Of a stretch of DNA of 64,000 nucleotides, positions 43,794 to 53,016 are shown one piece after another. This DNA comes from Siculibacillus lacustris. Lineage in GTDB: Bacteria; Pseudomonadota; Alphaproteobacteria; Rhizobiales; Ancalomicrobiaceae. Where the stretch lies: assembly GCF_004328075.1 (NCBI RefSeq), contig NZ_SJFN01000012.1, positions 37,884-101,883 on the forward strand, in the 5' to 3' direction. The notes under the pieces are model-generated. The model was not told where the DNA came from. It searched no databases and was given only the letters and a program-made list of their open reading frames with translations. How positions within the stretch are numbered: position 1 is the first letter of the stretch; the number at the start of each line of letters is the position of its first letter. The translations under genes and the position numbers were made by a program.

Positions 43794-44696
43794 TCAGGCG
43801 ATCGCGGTCGGCACGCCCGTCGGCGCCAGGTTCATCTCGGCGGCGATCCAGTCGAGCAGCAGGGCCAGCGTCGGGCCGTCGCCGCGGGTCGGGTCCCAGA
43901 TCCCGACCAGCGGCGTGCCGAGGGCGACGATCTCGGGAAAGGGCATGATCAGGCGGTCGTGGTGGACGTCGGTGGCCAGCCACGGCGGGCCGACGATCAC
44001 CCCCTGATCGGCGAGCGCGGCTTCGATCGCCAGATAGAAATGCGGCAGCGAGCGGAGGGTCGGCGGCGCCGGCACGCGGGCGGCCGACGTCCAGGCCTCG
44101 ACTTCGCCGATGCGGGTGCGGGCGATCAGCAAGGTCTCGCCGGCGAGGGCGGCGAGCCCGCCGGCGACGAGGCGCGCGGCGCGGCCCGGCGCCGCGAGCA
44201 GCGTCAGGCGTTCGCGCCCGAGCACCCGGCCGGCGAAGCCGGGCGGCACCGCGCCGCCGCGGCGGATCGCCAGATCGAACGGCAATTGCCGCCAGTCGTC
44301 GGTGGAATGGACCGCATGGACCCGGATCTGGCGCCCGCCGATCGCGGTCTGGGCGGCGAGCACCCGCGGCACCAGCCAGTGCATGGCGAGGCTGGCGTTG
44401 GCGGTCACCGTCAGCACGCCGCGGCCGCGCGCCGTGGTGACGTCGTCGCAGGCGCGGCGCAGCAGGCCGATCGCCGCCCCGACCGCCGCCGCGAGGTCCT
44501 GCGCCGCCTCGGTCGGCACCAGCCGATGGCCGGGCTCGAACAGCGCGACGCCGAGATCGCGGGCGAGCTGCGACAGGTGTTTGCTCAGCGCCCCGGGAGT
44601 GACGCCGAGGTCTTCCGCGGCGCGCACCACGTTGCCCTGGCGCACGACCGCCTCGAGGGCGCGCAGCGATCGGAAGGAGGGAAGTTCTCGCGTCAT
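43794..44696 (-). CDS. LysR-family regulator divergent from the phnA operon
   Basis: A 300-residue LysR-type protein of the GcvA-like group: N-terminal helix-turn-helix (FRSLRALEAVVRQGNVVRAAEDLGVTPGALSKHL, residues about 7-41, here cited in outline) and a substrate-binding domain. It is divergent from phosphonoacetate hydrolase across 163 bases, the classic LysR arrangement, so it probably controls that operon in response to the imported compound. It converges with tctA. Confidence 0.88.
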   Translation of the reverse strand: MTRELPSFRSLRALEAVVRQGNVVRAAEDLGVTPGALSKHLSQLARDLGVALFEPGHRLVPTEAAQDLAAAVGAAIGLLRRACDDVTTARGRGVLTVTANASLAMHWLVPRVLAAQTAIGGRQIRVHAVHSTDDWRQLPFDLAIRRGGAVPPGFAGRVLGRERLTLLAAPGRAARLVAGGLAALAGETLLIARTRIGEVEAWTSAARVPAPPTLRSLPHFYLAIEAALADQGVIVGPPWLATDVHHDRLIMPFPEIVALGTPLVGIWDPTRGDGPTLALLLDWIAAEMNLAPTGVPTAIA

Positions 44697-44859
44697 GTCG
44701 TTTGTGCCGAAAACTCACATATGACGTATTTAATATCGTTTTTCTTCGCGATCAAGAGCGAATATGATCCGTGTATGAAGTAAACCAAAATAAAGCGCGA
44801 GATCATAGAGCCTGAACGTATCAGTCTCGTGACACGTCGTGCGGTTCGGAGTTCGACGC
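44697..44859. promoter_or_regulatory. LysR / phnA divergent promoter region
   Basis: A markedly AT-rich 163-base region. TTCGC-N8-GCGAA at 44745-44762 is an inverted repeat that could be the LysR site, and ACATATGACGT with following TTTAATAT (44717-44736) could hold the minus-strand promoter. The -10/-35 elements cannot be fixed with confidence. Confidence 0.4.
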
Positions 44860-46122
44860 ATGACGGCGACGATCGAAGTCAATGGCCGCGGTTATCGAAT
44901 ACCGCAGCGACCGGTGGTGGTGATCTGTTTCGACGGCTTCGACCCGTCCTATCTCGCCGACGCCGCACCGCGCGGCCTGATGCCGCGCCTCGTGCGTATG
45001 ATGGCCGGGGGCTTTGCCGCCACGGCGACGTCGGCGATGCCGAGCTTCACCAATCCCAACAACGTGTCGATCGTCTGCGGCGCGCCGCCGCGGGTCCACG
45101 GCATCTCCGGCAATTACTGGTTCGACCGCGAGACCGGCCGCGACGTGATGATGACCGACGCCGGGCCGATCGCCGCGCCGACCATTCTCGCCGGCCTCGG
45201 CGAGGCCGGGGTGGCGGTGGCGGCGGTGACCGCCAAGGACAAGCTGCGTCGGGTGCTCGGCCTGGGGCTCGCCGGCGCGGGGCGCTCCGGCATCGCCTTC
45301 TCGGCGGAATGCGCCGACACCGCGACGGTCGGCGAGCACGGTCTCACCGCCGCCGAGGCGCTCGGCGGGCGGGCGCTGCCCGATCCCTATTCGGCCGAGT
45401 TGTCGCTGTTCGTGCTCGATGCGGGGATCGATCTGGTGGCGCGCGGCCGCGCTCGGGTCGCCTATCTGTCGCTGTCGGACTACGTCCAGCACGCCCATGC
45501 GCCGGGAGCGCCGGAGGCCGACGCCTTTCTCGCCGCGGTCGATGCCCGGATCGGGCGGCTGCTCGATCTCGGCGCGGTGGTCGGAGTCACCGCCGATCAC
45601 GGCATGACCGATCTGGCGCTCGCCGACGGTCGGCCGAACGTCGTCTATCTCGGCGATCTGCTCGACGCCCGGTTCGGGGTGGGCCACGCCCGGGTGATCT
45701 GCCCGATCACCGATCCCTTCGTGCGCCACCACGGCGCGCTCGGCGGCTTCGTGCGCATCCACCTTGCCGCGGGTGCCGACGTCGAAGCGGTCCGCGACCA
45801 TGTCGCCGGGCTGCCGGGGGTGTGGATGGCGCTCACCCGCGAGGAGGCCTGCCGCCGCTTCGATCTGCCGATGGCGCGCGAAGGCGACGTCGCGGTGGTG
45901 GCGGTCAAGGGCGTGGCGCTCGGCATGCACCGCGGCGATCACCGTCTCGATGATCTCGCCGGGGCGCGATTGCGCTCGCACGGCGGCCTCGCCGAGACGC
46001 CGGTGCCCTTCGTCCTGTCGCATCCGCCGGCGCCCGAGCCGCGCCGCGCCGGTCCGCTCGCCAACTGGGACGTCTTCGACTTCGCCCTCAACTGTCCCGC
46101 CGCCGGGGAGATCGCATCGTGA
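44860..46122 (+). CDS. phnA: Phosphonoacetate hydrolase (PhnA)
   Basis: A 420-residue zinc enzyme of the alkaline phosphatase superfamily that splits phosphonoacetate into acetate and phosphate. Metal and nucleophile residues fit PhnA: D25 (CFDGFD), nucleophile T64 (MPSFTNPNNVS), D207 and H211 (DYVQHAHAPG), D246-H247 (TADHGM) and a further His in VRHHGALGGF. TAKDK at 124-128 gives the two Lys that contact the substrate in known PhnA. HGISGNYWFDRETG is a family hallmark. Start ATG 44860, GGAG 10 bases before. It overlaps the next gene by 4 bases. Confidence 0.92.
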   Translation: MTATIEVNGRGYRIPQRPVVVICFDGFDPSYLADAAPRGLMPRLVRMMAGGFAATATSAMPSFTNPNNVSIVCGAPPRVHGISGNYWFDRETGRDVMMTDAGPIAAPTILAGLGEAGVAVAAVTAKDKLRRVLGLGLAGAGRSGIAFSAECADTATVGEHGLTAAEALGGRALPDPYSAELSLFVLDAGIDLVARGRARVAYLSLSDYVQHAHAPGAPEADAFLAAVDARIGRLLDLGAVVGVTADHGMTDLALADGRPNVVYLGDLLDARFGVGHARVICPITDPFVRHHGALGGFVRIHLAAGADVEAVRDHVAGLPGVWMALTREEACRRFDLPMAREGDVAVVAVKGVALGMHRGDHRLDDLAGARLRSHGGLAETPVPFVLSHPPAPEPRRAGPLANWDVFDFALNCPAAGEIAS

Positions 46123-47417
46123 CCGCACCTCGGGCTCGCCGCGCCGTGATCGTCATCCTCGACGGGCTGCGGCGCGACTTCGTCGACGATCGGTCGACGC
46201 CGCATCTCGCCGCGTTGCGCCGCCGCGCCACGTGGTTCGCCAGCCATCGCGGGGTGTTTCCCTCGGTCACCCGGGTGTCGGCGGCGTCGATCGCCACCGG
46301 CTGCCGGCCGTCCGGCCACGGACTCGCCGGCAATGCGGTGGCGCTGGTCGAGGACGGACGGCTGGCGGTCCACGACGTCGGCCCGCCGGAGTTCGTCGAC
46401 ACCAAGCGCCGCCTGACCGGCCGTGTCCTCGACCGGCCGACGCTGGCCGAACGGCTCGGGCCCCATGGCGGCGCGGTGGCGATCTCAAACGTCTCGCCGG
46501 GGGCGGCCTACATGCTCGACCCCGACGGCTTCGGTTCGGTCTACCACCGCGCCGGCTCCTACGGTCCCGGCCGGGTGGCGATCGACGGCGCCGAGGCGCT
46601 GGCGATCACCGGCGACGGGGCGGGCGATGCCGCGGCCACCGAGCGCTTCATCGACGAGGTGCTGAAGAGCCGCCGGCCGTCCCTCGCGACGCTGTGGCTG
46701 TGCGAGCCCGACAAGACCCAGCACGGCAGCGGGCTCGGCGGGGCGACCCATCGCGCGGCGCTCGCCGCCGCCGATGCGCTGGCCGGCCGGGTGATCGCGG
46801 CGGTCGCCGCGCTGCGGGCGGCGGGCGAAGAGATCCTGCTGGTGGTCGGCTCCGACCATGGACACGAGACGGTCGACGAGGTCGTCGACGTCGAAGCCGA
46901 ACTGATCGCCGCCGGGCTGAAGGACGGGGCCGACTCGTCCGACGTGGTGGTGGCGCCGAACGGCACGGCGGCGCTGATCTACGTCGATCCGGCGTTCGCG
47001 ACACGCCGGCCGGCGATCGGGCGCTTCCTCGCCGGGCGCCCCTGGGCGGGGCGGGTGATCGAACCGCAGAGCTTCGCCGAATTCGGCATCGCGGAGGCCG
47101 GCCATCTCGCCTTCGCGGTGTCGCTGGCGCAGAGCGACGTGCCCAACGCCGCCGGCGTGCCGGGCCGGTCGCGGGCGGTGAAACCGCTCGCCGGCAAGTC
47201 CGATCGGCTCGGCGTCGGTCAGCACGGCGGCCTCGGCACCCATGAGCAATCACCGTTTCTGATCGTCGACGGGGCGGGCTTCGCGCCCGGCGCCACCGTC
47301 GACGCGCCGACGTCGATCGTCGACATCGCGCCGACGATTCTCAGCCATCTCGGCCTGTCTCCCGACGGAATGGACGGACGTCCGCTCCAGACCGTCCCAG
47401 CTTCGAGGATCTCGTGA
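46119..47417 (+). CDS. Alkaline-phosphatase-superfamily phosphodiesterase / nucleotide pyrophosphatase-type hydrolase
   Basis: A 432-residue metal hydrolase of the type I phosphodiesterase group: D15 (VIVILDGLRRDF), nucleophile T51 (FPSVTRVSAASIATG), CEPDKTQHG, SDHGHETVDE (Asp-His pair), and a final GLGTHEQSPFLIV His. No signal peptide, so it acts in the cytoplasm, on something already imported. The GTG start overlaps the phnA stop (GTGA). Coupled to phnA, it probably removes an ester or other group from a phosphonate before PhnA acts; a phosphonate monoesterase role is a hypothesis, not shown. Confidence 0.8.
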   Translation: MTAPRARRAVIVILDGLRRDFVDDRSTPHLAALRRRATWFASHRGVFPSVTRVSAASIATGCRPSGHGLAGNAVALVEDGRLAVHDVGPPEFVDTKRRLTGRVLDRPTLAERLGPHGGAVAISNVSPGAAYMLDPDGFGSVYHRAGSYGPGRVAIDGAEALAITGDGAGDAAATERFIDEVLKSRRPSLATLWLCEPDKTQHGSGLGGATHRAALAAADALAGRVIAAVAALRAAGEEILLVVGSDHGHETVDEVVDVEAELIAAGLKDGADSSDVVVAPNGTAALIYVDPAFATRRPAIGRFLAGRPWAGRVIEPQSFAEFGIAEAGHLAFAVSLAQSDVPNAAGVPGRSRAVKPLAGKSDRLGVGQHGGLGTHEQSPFLIVDGAGFAPGATVDAPTSIVDIAPTILSHLGLSPDGMDGRPLQTVPASRIS

Positions 47418-48964
47418 TGCCCCGTTCGTCCTTGTCCCTCAGCCGCCGCGGGCTGCTCGCCTCCGCCGCCGGTCTCGGCGTCGCCGCGCTCGCCGGCCGC
47501 AGCGGCTTCGCCGCGACCCCGACGGCCGGCGGCGTGCTGCGCTATGCCACCCTCGGCCTCGACACCTCCGATCCGCATCGCCACACCGGCTCGATCGCCG
47601 TGCAGCAGTGCTACGTCGAGGCGCTGACCTCGATCGCCGCCGACGGATCGGTCGAGCCGTTCCTGGCCGAGCGCTTCACGGTGTCGCCCGACGGGCGCAA
47701 TTACCGCTTCGAGCTGCGGCCCGGCGTGACCTTCCACAACGGCGATCCGCTGACCGCGGCCGACGTCGTCGCCAACATCGAGCGAGTGAAGAGCAAGGTG
47801 AAGGGTGGGTGGTTGGCGTCCGCGATGAAGCTCGTCGACGGTGCCGCCGCCGACGGGCCGAACGTGGTGACGCTGAGTCTTTCCAAGCCCTACGCGCCGC
47901 TTCTCAACCTGTTCTCCGAACTGTGGATCCTGTCGCCGAAGTCGGACGGCTGGGCCGAGACGATCAAGACGCCGATCGGCACCGGTCCCTTCACCTTCGG
48001 CACCTGGGTGCCCAAGGTGAAGCTCACCGCCCCGGCCTATCGCAATTATTGGCGCAGCGGCGAGCCGCATCTTTCGGCGATCGAATTCGATCTCGGCGAC
48101 GGCACCGACAAGGCCCTGGCGCTCCGGGCCGGCGATCTGCATGTCGCCAACGTCGAGCGCGACACGGTCGAGGCGCTGGTCGCCTCCGGCAAGGTCGACA
48201 TCAAGGCGCTGAAGGACACCGCCTGGTTCTCGATCGCCTTCAACAACCGCAAGCCGCGCCCGCCCTTCGACGATCCGCGGGTGCGCAGCGCCATCGCGCT
48301 GGCGGTCGACAAGGCGGCGATCATGAAGTTCGTCGGCGGTGCCGAGGGGGTGGTCACCAATCAGTTGGTGGCGCCCGGCAACGTCTATTTCGACCAGGCC
48401 CTGCACGACGCCGATCCCTTCGCCAAGCCCGATCTCGCCAAGGCCAAGGCGCTGCTGGCGGAGGCCCGGGTCAAGCCGGAGGACCACACCATCGAGTTCG
48501 TCTCGTGGGTCGGGCCCTATCCGCAGATCGTCGTGCAAATGGTCCGCAAGCTCGGCTTCAAGGTCAACCACGTGGCGCTCGACGACATCGGCGCGCAGAA
48601 GCGGCTCGGCCAATACGACTGGGACATGAACGCCATGTCGTCGGGGCCGCGCGCCGACCTGTTCCTGCGCTGGGTGCGGCTGATGACCGACGGCCCGAAC
48701 CCGGTGCTGTGGGGCGGCATCCAGGACGCCGAGCTCGACCGGACGATCACCGCGGCGGTCGAAGAGCCCGATCTCGCCCGGCGCAAGGCGATCTATCTCG
48801 ATGCCACCCGGCGGGTCGCCGAGAAAGTCTATTTCGTGGTGCTCGGCCATGCACCGGACCTCGTCGCGGTCGCCAAGACGGTGCAGGGCTACGAGCCCGG
48901 CTTCACCTGGGCCTGCCATTGGGCGAGCGGCGGGGTGGCGCGCGCCGCCCTGGTCGCGGCATGA
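47417..48964 (+). CDS. Dipeptide/oligopeptide-type ABC transporter binding protein (SBP family 5)
   Basis: A 515-residue periplasmic binding protein of the DppA/OppA family. It has a Tat signal (LSRRGLLASAAGLGVAALAG, cleavage near residue 32), then GGVLRYATLGLDTSDPHRHT and YRFELRPGVTFHNGDPLTAADVV, the family consensus. The ATG at 47417 shares its first base with the stop of the preceding gene. Such proteins bind peptides, but also nickel, opines and glycosides; here the neighbours point to a phosphonate conjugate. Confidence 0.88.
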   Translation: MPRSSLSLSRRGLLASAAGLGVAALAGRSGFAATPTAGGVLRYATLGLDTSDPHRHTGSIAVQQCYVEALTSIAADGSVEPFLAERFTVSPDGRNYRFELRPGVTFHNGDPLTAADVVANIERVKSKVKGGWLASAMKLVDGAAADGPNVVTLSLSKPYAPLLNLFSELWILSPKSDGWAETIKTPIGTGPFTFGTWVPKVKLTAPAYRNYWRSGEPHLSAIEFDLGDGTDKALALRAGDLHVANVERDTVEALVASGKVDIKALKDTAWFSIAFNNRKPRPPFDDPRVRSAIALAVDKAAIMKFVGGAEGVVTNQLVAPGNVYFDQALHDADPFAKPDLAKAKALLAEARVKPEDHTIEFVSWVGPYPQIVVQMVRKLGFKVNHVALDDIGAQKRLGQYDWDMNAMSSGPRADLFLRWVRLMTDGPNPVLWGGIQDAELDRTITAAVEEPDLARRKAIYLDATRRVAEKVYFVVLGHAPDLVAVAKTVQGYEPGFTWACHWASGGVARAALVAA

Positions 48965-49860
48965 GCCCGGCGGGGACGATGGCGTCGGGGGGCGGGCGCC
49001 GGATGGCGCCCGGCACGGCGGCGGCGCTGGTCGTGGTCGGCGCGATCGTCCTCGGGGCGGTCGCGGCGCCCTGGCTCACCGACCTGTCGCCGCTCGACCA
49101 GGATCTCGGCGGGCTCAACCGCGGGCCGTCGGCGGAACACCTGCTCGGCACCGACGTGCTCGGCCGCGACATCCTCGCCCGCCTGCTGTGGGGGGCGCGG
49201 ACCACGCTGATGGTCGGTACCCTCGGGACGTTGCTCGCCTTCGCGCTCGGTGCCGGGGTCGGGCTCGCGGCGATCGTCTTCGGACGGCTCACCGAGACGC
49301 TGTGGTTCGCGGTGATCGACCTCGTCCGCGCTCTGCCGGCGACCCTGCTCGGGGTGCTGCTGATCGTCGCGCTGGGCAGCGGCATGGCGCCGGTGGTGAT
49401 CGCCCTCGGCCTCTCCTACGCGCCGCTGGTGGCGCTGGTGGTGCGCACGGCGCACGCCCGCGAGGCGGCGCGCGACTATGTCGCCGCCGCGGCGAGTTTC
49501 GGCGGCGGCCGGCTGCACGTCCTCGTCCACCACATCCTGCCCAATCTCGCCGGCACCCTGGTGACCCAAGCCGCGATCGTGCTGCCGCGCTGCATCGTCA
49601 CGGAATCGGTCCTGAGCTTCCTCGGCCTCGGGTCGTCGCCCGACGAGCCGACCTGGGGGCGGATGATCGCCGACGCCAGCCGCTTCATCGAGAAGGCGCC
49701 GCACGCCATCCTGGCGCCGATCGTCGCGCTGGTGGTGCTGACCACCGCGCTGTCGATCCTCGGCGGGCGGCTGCGGCGGGCGCTCGATCCGACCCGCGCC
49801 GCGGTCGCGCCGGCGGAACCCTCCGCAGCGATCCTCGCCGGCGAAGGAGCCCTGTCATGA
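48961..49860 (+). CDS. DppC-type ABC permease
   Basis: A 299-residue inner-membrane permease. It has the DppC opening with a helix at about 18-40, the HLLGTDVLGRDILARLLWGARTTLMVG motif in outline (HLLGTDVLGRD, residues about 61-71), and the EAA coupling loop AREAARDYVAAAASFGGG near residue 165. The start overlaps the binding protein stop by 4 bases (ATGA). Confidence 0.9.
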   Translation: MSPAGTMASGGGRRMAPGTAAALVVVGAIVLGAVAAPWLTDLSPLDQDLGGLNRGPSAEHLLGTDVLGRDILARLLWGARTTLMVGTLGTLLAFALGAGVGLAAIVFGRLTETLWFAVIDLVRALPATLLGVLLIVALGSGMAPVVIALGLSYAPLVALVVRTAHAREAARDYVAAAASFGGGRLHVLVHHILPNLAGTLVTQAAIVLPRCIVTESVLSFLGLGSSPDEPTWGRMIADASRFIEKAPHAILAPIVALVVLTTALSILGGRLRRALDPTRAAVAPAEPSAAILAGEGALS

Positions 49861-50768
49861 GACGTCTCCTGCCGGTCGTCACGGCGCTCGCCGCCGGTCT
49901 CGCGCGGGCGCTCGCCATCGTCGCGGTGGCCTTCTTCCTGTGCCGGGTGATGCCGGGCGACGTGGTCGACGTGCTCGGCCTCGAAGGCGGGCTGACCGAC
50001 GCCCAACAGGCCGAGTTGCGCGCCGCCCTCGGCCTCGATCGGCCGGTGATCGCGCAGTTCGTCGATTGGGGCGCCCAGGCGCTCGGCGGCGACTTCGGCC
50101 GCTCGGTGCGGTTCGACCGCCCCGTCGCCGAGATGCTGGTCCATGCCGCGCCGGTCACCCTCGAACTGGCGCTCGGCAGTTTCGGGGTCGGCATCGGTCT
50201 CGCCTTCGGCCTGGCGATCGCCGCGACCAGCCTGCGCTCGCGGGTCCTCGACGCGGTGATCGACGCCCTCAACGTGTGGTCGATCGCGGTGCCGACCTTC
50301 TGCGCCGGGGTGGTCGGGATCATCGTGTTCTCGCTGTGGCTCGGCTGGCTGCCGGTGATCGGCAGTCTGGTGCTGCCGATCCTGATCATCGGCCTCGACA
50401 ATGCCGGGCAGATCGTCAAGCTGGTGCGTGAGGATCTCGCCGAGGCGGTGATGCTGCCGCATGTGCGCACCGCCCGTGCCAAGGGCCTGTCGCCCTGGCG
50501 GATCGCGCTCGTCCACGTTCTGCCGGTCGCCGCGCCGATCGCCCTGGTGCTGTCCGGGCTGGTGCTGTCGGGCCTCGTCGCCGGCACGCTGACCATGGAG
50601 ATCCTGTTCGGCCTGCCCGGCATCGGCAGCCTGATGCTCAACGCCGTGCACGGTCGCGATCTGCCGGTGGTGCTCGCCGCGGTGACCGTCGTCGCCGTGG
50701 CGCTGGTGGCGATCAACACGCTGGTCGATGCGCTGCATCGGCTGATCGATCCGAGGGTGACCCGATGA
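49857..50768 (+). CDS. DppB-type ABC permease
   Basis: A 303-residue inner-membrane permease paired with the DppC-type protein. It has the DppB features VVAFFLCRVMPGD near the N-terminus, LGLDRPVIAQFVDW, and the coupling loop LPHVRTARAKGLSPWRIAL-VHVLP near residue 200. Order C-then-B is reversed compared with the usual dppBC. Start and stop both overlap neighbours by 4 bases. Confidence 0.9.
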   Translation: MRRLLPVVTALAAGLARALAIVAVAFFLCRVMPGDVVDVLGLEGGLTDAQQAELRAALGLDRPVIAQFVDWGAQALGGDFGRSVRFDRPVAEMLVHAAPVTLELALGSFGVGIGLAFGLAIAATSLRSRVLDAVIDALNVWSIAVPTFCAGVVGIIVFSLWLGWLPVIGSLVLPILIIGLDNAGQIVKLVREDLAEAVMLPHVRTARAKGLSPWRIALVHVLPVAAPIALVLSGLVLSGLVAGTLTMEILFGLPGIGSLMLNAVHGRDLPVVLAAVTVVAVALVAINTLVDALHRLIDPRVTR

Positions 50769-52465
50769 CCGCGACCACCGAGCTGCGAGACGCGCCGATC
50801 GACGCCGCCGGCCACCGGGCGCCGTCGGCCGCGGCGAGCGACCGGACGCCCGGCGATCCGCGCGCCGTACCGGTGCTCGAGGTGCACGATCTCGGCATCC
50901 GCACGGGGGGGCGCGACCTCGTCGCCGGCGTGACCTTCTCGATCGGCGCCGGGCGGACGCTGGCGCTGATCGGCCAATCGGGCTCGGGCAAATCGATGAC
51001 CGCGGCGGCGATCATGGGGCTGTTGCCGCCCGACGTCACGGTCTCGGCGGAGACCCGCATCGAGCTCGACGGTCGCCGCCTGCCGCACGCCGACGACGGC
51101 GCGATGCGGGCCTTCCGCGGCACGGCGCTGGCCATGGTGTTCCAGGACCCGATGAGCTGCCTCAATCCGTTCATGACGGTCGGGGCGCAGATCGAGGAGG
51201 CGCTGTGGCGGCGCGGCGTCGTCGATCCGGTGGTCCGACGGGAGCGCTCGCTGGCGCTGATGGCGGCGGTCGAACTGCCGACGCCGGAGAGCTTGCGCCG
51301 GCGCCTGCCGCACGAGCTGTCGGGTGGCCAGCAGCAGCGCATCATGCTGGCCATGGCGCTCGCCGCCGAACCGCGGCTGCTGATCGCCGACGAGCCGACC
51401 AGTGCGTTGGACGCCAGCGTCCAGGCCGAGATTCTCGCCCTGCTGGCGCGGCTGCAGGCGCGCTTCGGCATGGCGATCCTGTTCATCACCCACGATCTCG
51501 CCGCCGCGCGCCGCCTCGGTCACGAGATCATGGTGATGCGCCACGGCCGGGTGGTCGATTTCGGCGCACCGCGCACGATCTTCACCACCCCGCGCCACCC
51601 GCACACCCGGGCGCTGGTCGCGGTCCGCGAGATGCTCGAACGGCCGCCGGCGCCGCGCCGGAGCGCGGGGACGCCCGTCCTGGAGATCGCGGGCGTCGGC
51701 TTCGACTATCCGCCGCGCCGCTTCCTCGATCGGCCGTCGCCGGCGCTGCGCGAGGTGTCGTTGACGCTCACCGCCGGGCGGTCGCTCGGGGTGATCGGCG
51801 AATCCGGGTCGGGCAAGAGCACGCTGGCGGCGATCGTCGCCGGGCTCAAAACGCCGATTTCCGGCGACGTCCGGCTGTTCGGCACCTCGCTCGCCGCCCA
51901 TCGCTTCGCGCTGCCGCGGGCGCTGCGGCGCCGGGTGCAGATCGTCTTCCAGAACCCGCACGGGGCGCTCAACCCGCGTCACACCATCGCCACGGCGATG
52001 CGTGAGCCGCTCGACCTCCTCCACATCGGTCCGCGCCGCGCGCGGCCGGAGCGGGTGGCCGAAGCGCTCGGCTGGGTCGGCCTCGATCCGGACCTGCGCC
52101 TGCGCCATCCGCATGCGCTGTCCGGCGGTCAGCGCCAGCGGGTGGCGATCGCCCGGGCGCTGCTCAGCGAGCCGGATCTCCTGGTGTGCGACGAGGTGGT
52201 CTCGGCGCTCGACGCGACGGTCGGCGCCGAGATCCTCGATCTGCTGCGCCGGCTCCAGGCGGAGCGGGGCTTCGCGCTGATGTTCGTCGGCCACGATCTC
52301 GAGGTGGTGCGGTGGATCGCCGACGAGATCGCGGTGCTCGCCGACGGCCGTCTGGTCGAGCACGGGCCCGCCGACCGGGTGCTCGTCGCGCCGGCGAGCG
52401 TGGCGGCGCGACGGCTGGTCGAGGCGGGTCGGCGCGCCGATCAGCCGTCCGATCCGGCGAAGTGA
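50765..52465 (+). CDS. Fused DppD-DppF ABC ATPase
   Basis: A 566-residue protein holding two complete ATPase domains. The first (residues about 38-290) has Walker A GQSGSGKSM, signature LSGGQQQR and Walker B LLIADEPTSALD. The second (about 300-545) has GESGSGKST, LSGGQRQR and LLVCDEVVSALD (Glu followed by Val, rather than DEPxSALD). It powers the DppBC-type pair. Its last 25 bases overlap, on the opposite strand, the truncated LysR gene. Confidence 0.92.
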   Translation: MTATTELRDAPIDAAGHRAPSAAASDRTPGDPRAVPVLEVHDLGIRTGGRDLVAGVTFSIGAGRTLALIGQSGSGKSMTAAAIMGLLPPDVTVSAETRIELDGRRLPHADDGAMRAFRGTALAMVFQDPMSCLNPFMTVGAQIEEALWRRGVVDPVVRRERSLALMAAVELPTPESLRRRLPHELSGGQQQRIMLAMALAAEPRLLIADEPTSALDASVQAEILALLARLQARFGMAILFITHDLAAARRLGHEIMVMRHGRVVDFGAPRTIFTTPRHPHTRALVAVREMLERPPAPRRSAGTPVLEIAGVGFDYPPRRFLDRPSPALREVSLTLTAGRSLGVIGESGSGKSTLAAIVAGLKTPISGDVRLFGTSLAAHRFALPRALRRRVQIVFQNPHGALNPRHTIATAMREPLDLLHIGPRRARPERVAEALGWVGLDPDLRLRHPHALSGGQRQRVAIARALLSEPDLLVCDEVVSALDATVGAEILDLLRRLQAERGFALMFVGHDLEVVRWIADEIAVLADGRLVEHGPADRVLVAPASVAARRLVEAGRRADQPSDPAK

Positions 52466-52680
52466 CTCCGCGCCAGGGCGATGAATTCGCGCACCGATCC
52501 GATCGCAGCGATCGCCTCGGTGGTCACCAGATATTCGGTGGCGCGCAGGGCGGCGCCGGTGATCGGTAAGGCGCGCAGGCGCGGGTCGTGGCCGAGCTCG
52601 TGGTCGAGCACGTAGCCGAGGCCGAGGCCGGCGGCCACCGCCTCCTTCATCGCCTCGCGGCTCTCCAGGGTCAGGCAACG
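52441..52680 (-). pseudogene. Truncated LysR-type regulator (C-terminal ~80 residues)
   Basis: The minus-strand frame reads CLTLESREAM, then KEAVAAGLGLGYVLDHELGH and GSVREFIALARSHFAG before its stop. This is the C-terminal end of a LysR substrate-binding domain. The helix-turn-helix and most of the effector domain are missing: homology stops at about 52671-52682, where the plus-strand binding-protein fragment begins. Its original partner genes were probably the AEP transporter genes to the right. Confidence 0.75.
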
Positions 52681-53015
52681 GCGAGGTCGCCATCGGCCTG
52701 TCCTTCGACACCACCTGCCACCAGATCAAGACCTCCGGCAAACCGGTCGAGGTGGTCTACGGCCGCATCACCCCGAACGTCTCGGAAGGCGGCGGTCTGG
52801 TCGCCGGCGGACCCAACCCCAAGGAAGGCAAGCTGTTCCTCGACTTCATGGCGAGCGAGGAGGCGGCGAAGGTGCTCGGCGGGCTGGTCGGCGCCACCGC
52901 CGTGCCGGGTTTCGGTCTGGTCGATCTGACCCGGATCAGCCTGTGGCAGATGCGCCGGCCGGTCGACATGGCCGCCTTCCGCCGCGACTTTTCCGCTCGC
53001 TTCACCCAGAACTGA
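52671..53015 (+). pseudogene. Truncated AEP/iron-type ABC substrate-binding protein (C-terminal ~114 residues)
   Basis: The frame begins SGNGEVAIGLSFDTTCHQIK and continues through LFLDFMASEEAAKVLGGLVG to the stop. It matches the C-terminal third of the binding proteins of 2-aminoethylphosphonate (PhnS/AepX-like) and iron(III) importers. Signal peptide and N-terminal lobe are absent, and no start codon precedes the homology. Its 3' neighbour, 1 base on, is the matching ATPase, as in intact operons. Confidence 0.75.
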
Positions 53016-53016
53016 G

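Noticed and set aside
44697-44859. Pho box upstream of phnA
   Set aside because: I looked for two CTGTCAT-type direct repeats 11 bases apart and found none convincing.
50765-52465. The two-ATPase protein as an assembly-made fusion
   Set aside because: Fused DppD-DppF ATPases are common, both halves have complete motifs, and the linker is plausible, so it is kept as a natural gene.
52588-52929. A 113-codon plus-strand frame over the LysR/binding-protein junction
   Set aside because: The homologous frame is the one beginning SGNGEVAIG at 52671; this other frame is a shadow.
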